Part shown: one piece after another, positions 24,501 through 36,500 of the stretch
How positions within the stretch are numbered: position 1 is the stretch's first letter
How the letters are laid out: each line of letters opens with the position of its first letter
Source of the DNA: Branchiostoma floridae
Taxonomy: Eukaryota; Chordata; Leptocardii; Amphioxiformes; Branchiostomatidae
Assembly: GCF_000003815.2 (NCBI RefSeq)
Contig: NC_049994.1
Span: forward strand, 9,829,148-9,893,147
DNA: 64,000 nucleotides
Direction of reading: 5' to 3'
Program-made: the position numbers and the translations under genes
The notes under the pieces: model-generated
What the model was told of the DNA's origin: nothing
The model's input: the letters and a program-made list of their open reading frames with translations, nothing else
The model's database searches: none

Positions 24501-27500
24501 TCTTCTTTCTGTGTCTCCTCTGTTTCGGATTCAGGTGTGTCTGGTTCCTTTGCTGATTCGTCTGTTTCCTCTTCTACCTCCGGCATTTCGGTGCTGGCAT
24601 CTTCATCCTCCCCTCCGAGTACTTCATTAATGATATCTACCACATCAGTCATTTCTGTACCGTCTTCCACTCCCTTCATATCCTCTTCTTCTTCTTTGCC
24701 TTCTTCATCCTCCCCTCCGAGTACTTCATTAATGATATCTACCACATCAGTCGTTTCTGTACCGTCTTCCTCTACTGCCATGTCCTCCTCTTCTTCCCAT
24801 TTGTCTTCCTCTTCTACCTCTCCATCATCTTCCTCTAAGGACGGTACCTCCGTTGCTCTCAACAATTCATCATCTTCTGCTTCCGAATCCTTTTCGAGCT
24901 CTTCTGTGGTCTCAAAAACTTCATCGGTGGCTTCAACAACTGGTGGCATTTGTGTAACTTCTACTTCTATATCGTCTTCTGTTTCCCCTACAACTTCGTC
25001 TTCTGTTTGATCGGGCATCTGTGGTACCTCCTGCAGGTCTGTGCCTGTCTTCTCTACCGGCGCTGCTGCTACTGGTGCTCTATCGGGTAACGGTGTTGTA
25101 TCCTCCCCGGGCATCTCCTCCTCGGCAACGGCGGGTTCTGCCTGCGTTGGCCTCTCCGTCGCCGCTTTTTCTGTGGTTTGATGATAGATTTTATGAATTG
25201 ACCAAACGAGAATGGTAAGAGATGATTTCGTACAAGTCATCGAAAAGAATTATGTTACACGTCAGGGTTTCTAAATGTTTCTTGCTCCATGTCGTCAGGA
25301 ACAGAATTTATCTTTTTGACTTGGGAGAAACAAAGTTGTGCTATTTTTTAACAATTCTAACGAGTATTGGATCAATTCCCCATGCAAGGACTGAAGACCA
25401 CTTCTGGGCACTGAACCAAGTTGGTGGGAGATATAGGTGATAATGATAGGAGATGACCGTGAACGTTAATCAAGACCTATGTAACATTTCCAAACCGGAG
25501 CCTGGCCAGGCAACTTTCGGGAACAGAAAGTATGATTCAACAGACACCAAACTACACAAGACGTAAAGAGAATAGTCATGTGCATTATTTGTGTATATTT
25601 TTACGTGTACATTTCTATGATTCGTTTCCATGAACAGCCCAGCCGGGCCCGGTTTGGAAATGTGCCGTGAGCCTTTAGAAGGCTTGTAGATTGTATTCGG
25701 CGGTAAAGGCTTGTCTTATTTCTTACCTCCGTTGTTCATGGGGGCCACTGTTGTTTGCTGGACATCTTCTGAGCGTCCAGAAAACATACCGCCTGGTAGA
25801 ATCTCGCTGAGGAGGCCCGCAATCTCCGGTGACAAAGGATCTTGTATCGATGCCGCTGCCGGGAAGTCATCTTCTTCTTCATCCAGGACCTCTGGGACGG
25901 GAGGCGTGGTCTCCTCCACATCCGGGGAAGGTGAAGCAGCTGAGGGCAGACGTAACAATTAGCCTTCTTCCAGATTTTAAGTGGTCATAGTGTTAGGTAG
26001 TAAGGAAAATGGTAAAGGTCTTCAATTAAAGACGTTTTTTTCTGACTTGATATGGTACAGGTATTAAACTTAAATCATCACATCCTGTCATCCTGGTGCA
26101 GCAAAAGAATCTCAGTTGTTTTGAATAAGTTTTCAAAAACCTTAAAAAAATCAATATCGTGGTAATTTATCCGTGATTTAAGCCAAGGTATCAATAGAAT
26201 ATGCGCATTCATGGACTTGAAGCTTTCTCCACACATTACGATGTTTGTAACTCTAGAACTGTGAGGGGAGTGTCTCTGTAGCTCAACTGGTAGCAGCTTC
26301 CAAATAGCTGGTAACTGGGAGACCCGGTTCAATCTCGGTGAGACCACCCGGTTTGGAGTTGCACCTGTCTTTTGGAAGGGACGTAAAATGGGGGTCGCAT
26401 GTACAAGGAGGTGCCTCATGTAAAACCACAACCCTGCTACCGAAACAGCAAGGAAACGAACTAATGAACTCTATGAGAGCGATTGAACTCTAGAAGAATA
26501 CCTATTTGGCAGATGAAGCGACGAGGAAGGGTGCAGTATTGATCATTCCAGTAGGCGGCGTCCCTTTCACTGCCGAAGTACATCTCAACACAGTCCTCGT
26601 CTTCCTGGGCAGAAGCTCCCGGGTAGTAGAAGTTTTGCCAAGAGTCATCTATAGTCGAAATTAAACCAACAAGTCTTGTGTTAATTGTTTCCACTCAGAG
26701 TGTAAAGCATCGCTGAACCGCCTACATTAATACAGTACGAAGATAAAATGAAGTCAAGATTGCGTTCTTTCGATTCTAATATATATTTAGAGAAAATGCA
26801 GTATTGTAAAATGTCTCCGCCTCTGAGGCCTCGCCAAAAATGAAGGAAAAAATGACAAGCCCACAGACCTGATAGGGTAGTGCCGTCGCTGAAGACAAAG
26901 GAGCCCTCATTTTCTCTGTCCTCTAGTCCAATCCACAAAACGTACAGGTTTGCAACCGGTGCCACCTGACTCAAGATGTACCTAATGGAAACAAAATATT
27001 AGTAAGTCAACTCTGAGTTTTTCGTGTTCCTGTATAATGTGTATCTAAGCTTGATACATCATTTCTTCGCACTTCGGTATCACTTGGTACATTTATGTAC
27101 TATAGTGTAGTCACTGCATTTGACAACAATACACAGGAGTTATAAGGCAGTATACATTACTTGCATCCAGAGAAAAACAGCATTAACTCAATATTGAATC
27201 GTATTCTTGCCAGTGTAACATACTCATGTGTTGCTTGGTCCTTGATAGCGGCTAGGCGTGCCCCATCGTTCAAGCATTCCTCCTCCGCCCCTGCGAAGTC
27301 TGCCGGGAGCCTGGACACCTTGAAGCAGGAATCCTCGAAACGTCCATAGCCAAACGGACAGCCTTCAAGAAAACAATGCCAGTGATCAACTGCATGCTCA
27401 AACTGCCAATCCACTTGAGGAATGGAAAATTGCTAGATTATGGCGTTGTCAGCGTTCGTCAGGACAAATGACCCATCACGTCGTCTAATCACGTGACTAT

Positions 27501-30500
27501 GATCACATGATAGGATATTCACCTTGGGTTTTAAAAAAATCGTTTTGTCGCAGGTTTCTTTTAATTACCCTGGATATCAGAGTACAACTTAGCCGGCTAA
27601 GGGAGTTACGCCTTCACTGCGCGGCGGCGTATCTCCCCGGCCGGCTAAAGTCGGTTTACGGGGCTATGTTGCTAGCGGCCCGGGAAAGAACCGTAGCCGC
27701 GAATACTGTTCTCTGGCGACCAAGGCTAAGTGGAGACGAAGAATCCATTTTGACCCGTGATGGCATCTCTGATGTCCACGTTCAAGGTTCAATTGATGGC
27801 AAATGTAAACTCTTATCCTCTTCTATGCGATCAACACAGCTGCCATACAAATATTGCCTTTAGTCTATTTTTTTTATTTAATCGGTCAATCCAAAAAGCC
27901 TTTCGTCTTTACAACCTTCAGAAATCATGATGACTTACGGCATTCTTCGGGAGACTCGTCGGAGCTGTCGGGACAGTCCGGCTCGCCATCGCAGCGCCAC
28001 TCCCCGGGGATGCAGGTCAGGTCGGCACAGCGGAACTCTGTCTCCGTGCACACATCCGACACTGCAGGGGAAAGGTGTTCAAAAAAGCTTAGACAAAAAA
28101 ATAGAAACAATCGCGACGACGTGTTATCAAGCCAGGATTGAGGTTAGAATGAACTTACTCTTTCATAGGATCATTTTAGAGCCATAAATTATCGTCATTA
28201 TGTTGGGCGTCTTGTCCTGACTAACTCCACCCCCTCTAACTGGGCGTGATATTGCATTGAGCCATGAGATACAACATATATTTCTAAATGTGCTTACGAA
28301 GCTACTATGTTGTATGTACTACTTAGGGTAGTCATGCATATATAACGATTGACTATCACAAATACAGTACGACACAGAACAAAAAGTTTGAGTTTGAGTC
28401 TCTTTTAAATCTATTGTTATATTTTACGGAGATGGTATAATTGTACAAGGAATTTATTCCCTCAATGGATAATTGTCGTTAGGCCAGTACGTACTAAGAA
28501 GAACGGTCATTTTTCTACGATGTAGTTAGAACATACAAACAAGCTTTTAAGCAAACAGAACAGACCAACCTCTGTCCGTCTCCGCTACCCACGTTAGGGT
28601 AGGGTTGGTCCTCCACCCCTCCTCCTGGTCGGTCCTCCTCACGGCGGCCACGAACTTACCCGGGGTCACCTCGTCCACGAAGACTGAGAACCTTCCGACT
28701 TGACCTTCCTCCTTGTTGACCTTCAAGATGAGATTTGAACAACCCTATGTTGTCTTGAGTTTTGACAATCTTAATTTGCAAACAGCCAACATTTGCCTGA
28801 ATGGTAATCGTACGGGTGAAACTCGGGGATATTGTGAGAACATTATACGTTTATCTCATCAAAAAAGTACCGCAACCAAGGTAACTACACAAGGTGATGC
28901 TGTCAATTCAGAGCAAGAGAGACTGAATTCGACATAGCTTTTTTAGATACGTAGTCTTACTTTTTCCCTTTAAACATTTCGAAAACCTGTATAACGTTAC
29001 TGTCTTCGTCGGTGTTTTTATCACTGATGAAGACTAAAGCCAGAAATAAGTAAACGTTATGCGCCCAAAAAGCCATACTAAATTGGTGAAACTATTTCCA
29101 GTAGTGGCATTGAACGTAGCAGGCTACTAATCTCCAAGCAGATCCTACGGTGCCATAAAATAGTATAAAAGTTGGCCAGGGAGTATAGCCGGCTAAGGGA
29201 GTCAATCGGGCACCGTAAGTTTGATACTTTACATTACGCACCGTGGATCTGGTTGGAGATTAGCAGGTTACTAGATATGGAATATTAGACTGAAATTACC
29301 TTTGCCTTTAGCTTCGGAACGGCTGAGAAGAACGGCCCCGGGAAAGACACGCTCACCATACGAACCGGCTCGACGGACGTCCCGATGTTTACCGAACCCT
29401 TCCGGAAATCTGCGACGATATAAATAAAATGCATCTTACTTTTACTGAGCCGTCACCAGGCTGAAAAGATAAGAACTTGTTATCGTTAATCATATTTTAT
29501 CATCCTTTCATCATATCATCATACTTTGGAGTTCCGAAAGCATCATTTACAATGTAAATTACATTGTTGCAACGCAACGCAATACGATGTACCAATTGCA
29601 AAGCCCGTTGATATATATAGGTTTTCGTATTGTATGCTTTAAAAAGGCCTTCTAAACTGTCACTCTCAGTGGCGGAAAGTTAATATGTTGTCTGACTGGT
29701 CTGTGCTTCTTGACGGCAAGCGCTAACACTACTGCAAGGAGGTTGTTGGAGGTCGTTCAACTTTGACTCCTGTGGAGCAATCCACTTTTTCTCAGGGTAA
29801 TATTGGTATTTGTATTACATGTATCATCTGATAAAACGAAAGCTATAAAGCTACGTAAATATTTGTTTGTAAACATAGGTAAACAATAATGTGGATTAAA
29901 TATGAAATATTTATACGAATGAGTCCATGAAATGTGACTGTAGAAATGTGGCACCCCTGTACGAATGGTATGGCCGGTTTCAAAGTTCAGAAATACACCT
30001 GCTGCCGGTAGTACGCGGTAGTGAGCGCTTGGCGATCTTGACAGACAGCACGGTAAAGCATAACGGTAAGCACACATTCCTTTTTTCCCGGGTTTGGAAG
30101 TATAGGTTAACCGTTACACACTAGATGTTGCTGTTTTTCTAGTCCCTCAGACCAGTTGACTGTGTGCCCTGCGTTTCAGTTTTTCCGACGTCGCTAACGT
30201 TATAGACGGTTCGGACCATGGCCAATCAGACCAACGCGGACCAACAATCTGGTCAAAGCGCAGTAAACTAACCCTTACCCTAACCGTAACCCTAACCATG
30301 GTGTTGGGTCGAGTTGACCAGGGTGTTCGGCTGAGTTGACTGGGCCGAGTTTACAAAGCCAAAGGGCAAAGAAGAAGCATACACAGCACAAGCGAAGTCG
30401 TATGGATTCCAATTTATTAATATCGTAAAGCCAGGGCAATTCCGATGAAAATTTGAAACTACTGGAACTTAGTACAAAGAAATTATGGTCTGTGCTGCCT

Positions 30501-33500
30501 ATATGATACGTGCTGCTATTCTATGTCCAGGTCATCAGAATGACCTCTCGGTCATGTAGCTTACGTAACATCGTAACATATCCGGAGCACGATTCCACGA
30601 ATGACCTTTCGGTCAAATACCATACGTCATATGGCGCGTTGTATGGCACGACAGCGGAGGACGGTTCCATTAAGACATTTGGAAAGGGATGACTTTTTTC
30701 ACTAAAGGATAAAGGGTATCAGTTTGCATGGAGCTCAAACCAAAGTTTGGGATACATTGTACCATACGATATATATAAACGTAGTGTTTTCAGTAGAAAT
30801 GACAGAAAGTGCATACAAAATCTTACTAACTCTAAGGGCGGAGAAATTTTGATGGATAATTTTGCAAAATTCATGATGACGATTTAGAAAATGAGGGATG
30901 TTTTGCCATGATTACAGACAAGTGTTTTATCATAAAAAGAGTGCCTGAGACTATATGAGCAGTATGTGTACTGACCTTTTGTCACCTTCAATCATTTTGG
31001 GCCAATGACCTGACGGGTAGGAGCTCAAAATTCTTGGGGTTAATGACCTCACGGGCACATTCACAAACAATTGGAACATTCGGGGGGTTAACCTTGCGTC
31101 TACTTGAGACAATTGCACCTAAGTCCTATAAACCTCTTCAATGGCATACTCATTTATCGATTGCTTACTCGCTACTATCTGGCTTGTGTCGTCACCATTT
31201 TGCCTTACCCGCACTGCGGCAATACCGCCCCTTAGGTACATGACAGTAATGTTTCAGTAATGTTTCATGTGACTAATGATAACTTAATCTTTACTCAAGG
31301 AGGTCCTTTTTTTGTCTACCTACCTGTTTGTCAGATGACTATAATAAAACACATCTACTATGATTTTTTCCCCTTTTTTTCATGTAGGAGATCTCGTAAT
31401 CATCATGACGTCAACTGTGGAAGACATGGCTGTGACAGTTTCCACTGGTAGGATCTATCCATGGGAGTTTGACAGGAAGGGTAAGTCATGTCCGCACAGG
31501 AGTTTTTAGAATATCTGTTTGTGTGTTTGTGTTTTCGTACCATTTATCATTCGAATTCCTTATTGTATAAAAGAAAATGACAATACAAAGAATATGCATG
31601 CAACAAAAGTAGTTGACATAACGTTACATGGGTAACCTCAACAATAATAATAAACGAAAGATGTCGACCACAATACCATCCAAAAATATATCAAAGACAT
31701 TGTGTATTTTTAGATCATTTGTGTAAAATGTCCATATTAAGCCTTGGTTTTTTATTCATTTTTTTTAACTGCGCCAATCATGTAAGTCCATCTTGAATCT
31801 TAAATCTTGAAAATATTCATCTTGCTTTTTCATAATAGGAAAGCTACCAGTCTGGAGTCTCCTACACCGTCTTGAATTTCTCGGCCTATCACAACATTTC
31901 TTTAAGCGCGAAAGTGCTCGCGACAGCCAACCACACCGTACGCCATACGCGTACGGGATGCGCTTTGTCCGGGGCCAAAGCGTGCAATTCAAACCCGCCT
32001 TTTATGAGCTGCTGGAATTCCCAGGAAGAGCTATCCGCGTTGAGGCCAAAATCATCTTCGTCGGGAAAACCTCGTGGATGTATGAGACGAAACTTTTTGA
32101 TCAGACCACCGAGAGGGAACTGGCCACCCGGCGTATCCAAACCGTCAACATCGACAAGAAGACACGCAGGCCAAAGCCGCTTCCTGATTGGGCAACGGAG
32201 AGGTACTCGCACCTGACGTCACTGCCACGCCCAGCAACGGTACAGCCGTTCGACCTGTCCGATACCGAACCAGCCTTCGTCTATCCGGTGACGGTGGCAC
32301 CTAGCGACATCGACTTGAACATGCACACAAACCAGTCTCAGTACGCCCGCTACTGTTTCAACTGCGCGGCAACGGGGGCCAAAAGTGGGGCATACTCCAT
32401 CATCAGTGGCGATCTTCTGGACTACGACGTTTTAAGTTTTGACCTGCTGTACCAGAAGGAGTCGCGAGAGGGCGATTCCCTACGCGTGGAGTCCTGGGAA
32501 GACGCCAGGGAACCGGATACCTTGAGGTTCCAAGTGAAGCGAGGGGACGACAAGATCCTGCAGTGTAAAATGCGCTTCCGTATCCCCAGTGTCCCTGACA
32601 TCGAGAAGGCAAAACTTTGAACGGAATGATTCCCACATAACTGAATTCTCACTTAAAAGAAATGAGCAACGTTTGGCAACAAGTAAATTTTAGCGTCATG
32701 CAAAGAATCTAACTTTTACTGAATACTATTACTAGGATAAACTCTTTAAGTTGTTGATCATTTATATATTGTAAAATCTCTTTCGTCAATGATAGCTCTC
32801 ACTTGGATTTTTGTGATGGTAAATCTAAGCATAACCCTATCAATTCTACGTAATACTTTCATACCACAGTTTCTTACTAGCAAAGCTTGGTAAATATTAT
32901 TGTTTGGGTTGATTTTGTGTTACAAGTGTGACATGAATATCTTTAATCTATATGTTGGTAAAAAAATCATATTTGAATTACCCCGTTATTTTTCTATTGG
33001 ATTTACCTCAACCTCAATTCATTTTAGCTTACAACAATGTCTTTTATAAAGCATTTGTATATCTTTACAATTTTCATTTGAAATATTGAAATTTTGTTGT
33101 CTATTTGTGTGTCTGCGTGGGCTTGTGTTTAAACCTTGTGTGTGATTTGTTTAATTATGCAAATGACCAACCGCGATGATCTTATTCTCCAAACGCAGGC
33201 ATTCGTGTACCTTACACCTGACTGTTACACGAAGCATTTGTTTATTCAAGGATCGTAATTTTGATAAGATATTCATTTGTGATTATAGATATGATAATCA
33301 GAAAGGTGATCTATATCTGGGTACACATCAGAATTCTGTGTACCAGAACAGGTGACAGGTCCTCAAACACATCACAGATCATCACAACGGGACCGGATAT
33401 AGAGTTGCCATCCTTGCTTTAGCTACTTGCAAATTGCAGCCTTCGATCTAAGAAGAAAGAAATGTTTGAAATCCTGTGTTCTTAGATTTTGCCAACAGCA

Positions 33501-36500
33501 ACAGTTCCCAATATCATGAAGATATAAACTTTCTTAGCGCCTTCCCCCGTGCGCCAGTGGGACTTTCCATGAACCCTTGAACTTGTCCGCCCTTTGTACA
33601 TGACGCCATTTTCACCCAGAGTGGGTTTCGCGTCTGTCGCACTGCTGTCGGTTGTGTGAGGTAGGGTTTTATTCAATAGTAAAACACATACCATGTTAAG
33701 CCATGCGTCACACCGTCGACGGCCCAGTATTAGAATAAGTTAAGTTGACGAGACGTGGCACTTAACGTTACTAGAATAAGCCAAGTCACGATTTGATGGA
33801 ACCAGGTGCATGCTAGCAAGAAACACACATGAAATAGTCATGAAAATCTTCTAAAATCACGTTGCCACTGCTGTTTTCTTTCCTTTTAAGAAACATCCAA
33901 ATCAAACATGGAGCAAGGAACCGCAAGCAAATACGACAAAGTGGTGGTACAGCACAAGTTTCACCCATGGGAGTTTGACAGAGCAGGTAAGAAGTTAGAG
34001 AAAATCATTACAGTTTGAACATGTTGGTGTTCTTCTTTCNNNNNNNNNNNNNNNNNNNNNNNNNNNNNNNNNNNNNNNNNNNNNNNNNNNNNNNNNNNNN
34101 NNNNNNNNNNNNNNNNNNNNNNNNNNNNNNNNNNNNNNNGCGTGAATAAGTCAACGTAATCTACATTGAAGGTATCCTCTCCCCAAATTACACGTATTTA
34201 ACTTGGTGAGTCCCATAGTCAGAATGCTATTTAAACATTTGCTAACTTTTAGTTCATATTTACATAATCTGATGACATACAGAAACACCAGAAGAAACAA
34301 TATTACCAGAATCCAATGTATCCAAAATAGTTCGGTTAGTCACCCAGCTGATTAAGACAGTGGGAAAGGCTACACATTACGGGAAGTTTCCGTGCTGTAC
34401 CAGAAAGAGGCGCTAGAGGGAGACGTGATTTCAGTAGAGTCATGGGAAGACGAAGGTAGCCCTGGGACTTTGAAGTTTCAGGTGAAGAAGGGGTCTGATG
34501 ATCTTGTGCAGATGACGATTGCCTTTGACAAACCTTCTGTCTGCAGAAAGCAAGCGTCAAAAATGTAGACGTCATTTGATCTATTAACAAATAATTTCAG
34601 CTGATGGCAACCATGCATATTCTTAAAGGATTCCTAAACTAACTCCACAAGGCAAAACTTTGAACGGAATGATTCCCTAGTTGGAGGTAGATTTCTCACT
34701 GAAAAAATTACTTTGGCAACAAGTGAATTTTATCGTTTGATCAATGAACAAATCATTTCAACTGATGGCAACCATTCATATCCTTAAAGCAGTCCAAAAC
34801 TCCAGAAGGCAAAACTTTGAATGGAATGATTCCCATCTAGTTGAAGTTAGAATCCTTACTGAAAAGAAATTAGCGAAGTTTGGCAACAAGTGAATTTTAT
34901 CGTTTGATCAATGAACAAATAATTTCAACAGGTGGCAACCCTGTATATCTTCCACGTAGGCGTATCTTGACTAGAAAGCGATATATATGAAAAAGTTATT
35001 TTTCTTATGAGTTTTGATCAAACGATATTACACAAAGACATCTCAAGCTACATTTTAAACATTACTAAGAAACGAGAAGAAGTCGAACAAATGTATTAGA
35101 ATAGTTTTAGAACCCATGTTTTAGATTAGTCATACAAACCATGTATACTGTATTACGACCTTTCGTATTTATGTATATGCCTGTACTTAGCCCGATAGGG
35201 CATGAATGTGCAATAAAGGCTATTATCAATTATCAATTGATATATCCTCACCTGGTACGATAGCGTATCTCGCCGAGAAGCCGGTATATCCGCTCTCCCA
35301 CGTCGTTCGGAACTTCACCTGGAGTTTGATCTCACTGGCACGACTGGTGTAGACTTCGGGCGCGATGCTGCCGCAATGCCTGGAGCGATTCAACGGAAAT
35401 ACATAAAAGTTTAGCTTGACAAAAATCGCGCTCCTAGCGGCTACAGTTGCCGCCGCCCTAGAGGAGAGGGTCATCAACCCCAGCCAGGAGAGATTGTGTA
35501 AACACCAGCTATATCACAGTTCATTACAGGCTCGTTCTCATTTAAATGTCGAAATGCTGTCGCCTGAATTTACGGCTTGATATAGAGAAAATTATAGACA
35601 ACATCACTGGTTCCTTCATTTTTCCATAACCCCTGTAATGTTTTACAAAAGATGCACCACAACATTCGTATTGGTTGATGGCTTAGACGGTTATTATAGC
35701 CACGGGTCGGATTTCACACCCTAAAAAATGGCTGTCGCCTGAGAAGAAACGAAGAATTCAAATAGTAGCCAAAAATGTAACAATTTAGTTCCCAGAATAA
35801 TTGTTCGGCAGGTGAAACCAGCTACCAAGGCCCTCTGACCGATCACGTCAGATCGCTACTGTCACCGATCTTGGAGGCTGTGTGAGGTGGTTTATGCCTG
35901 TCGACAGATTCTGTAACAAACGTTACCACCACGGGTACGATGGTTGCCACGGTTTTATTATCCACGTATAAGACTAGAAATGACCATTTTTGTGACGCTG
36001 TACAGTTTTTCTGGCTTCCTAAAGAAACAAGAAAGGGTTGTTGACTGGTATTTGTATCCCACCTTGCTTAACAAAATGTTGTACAGAAATGACTGTAACA
36101 AACGTTACCATTGTTCGATGCTGTCTAAGCTTTCTATTTGACCTGGTGTAAAAAAGCTGCCCACTTTTCAAATGTTCCTTGGGACATCCACTTATACCTA
36201 AATGATATAGTCAATAAGGTAAGTCCTTTAGAAGAAAACAGGGTAAAGTTTACTATTGTAACAAACGTTACCGGTAACGTTACCCGCCCTGTAATGTATT
36301 ACCAATGGGACCGAAAATAATAAGTTGCCATTTTTTGGCTATGGTTAAAAGAGGAATTTTCCTAAACAACCAGGTAGTTTTCACTGAAAATAAAGCCGAT
36401 TTATTTTTCGACCAAAAAAATGCCATTTTCGACATTTCAATGAGAACGAGTGTACAGCGAAAACCACTTGATAACGCGCGCTTCATGTAGAGTTATTACC

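Noticed and set aside
22032-25010. Long plus-strand open frames (Ser-, Leu/Phe- or Cys-rich) opposite the acidic exons
   Set aside because: They are antisense shadows of GAR/ACN codon repeats; no start context, splice sites or domains support them.
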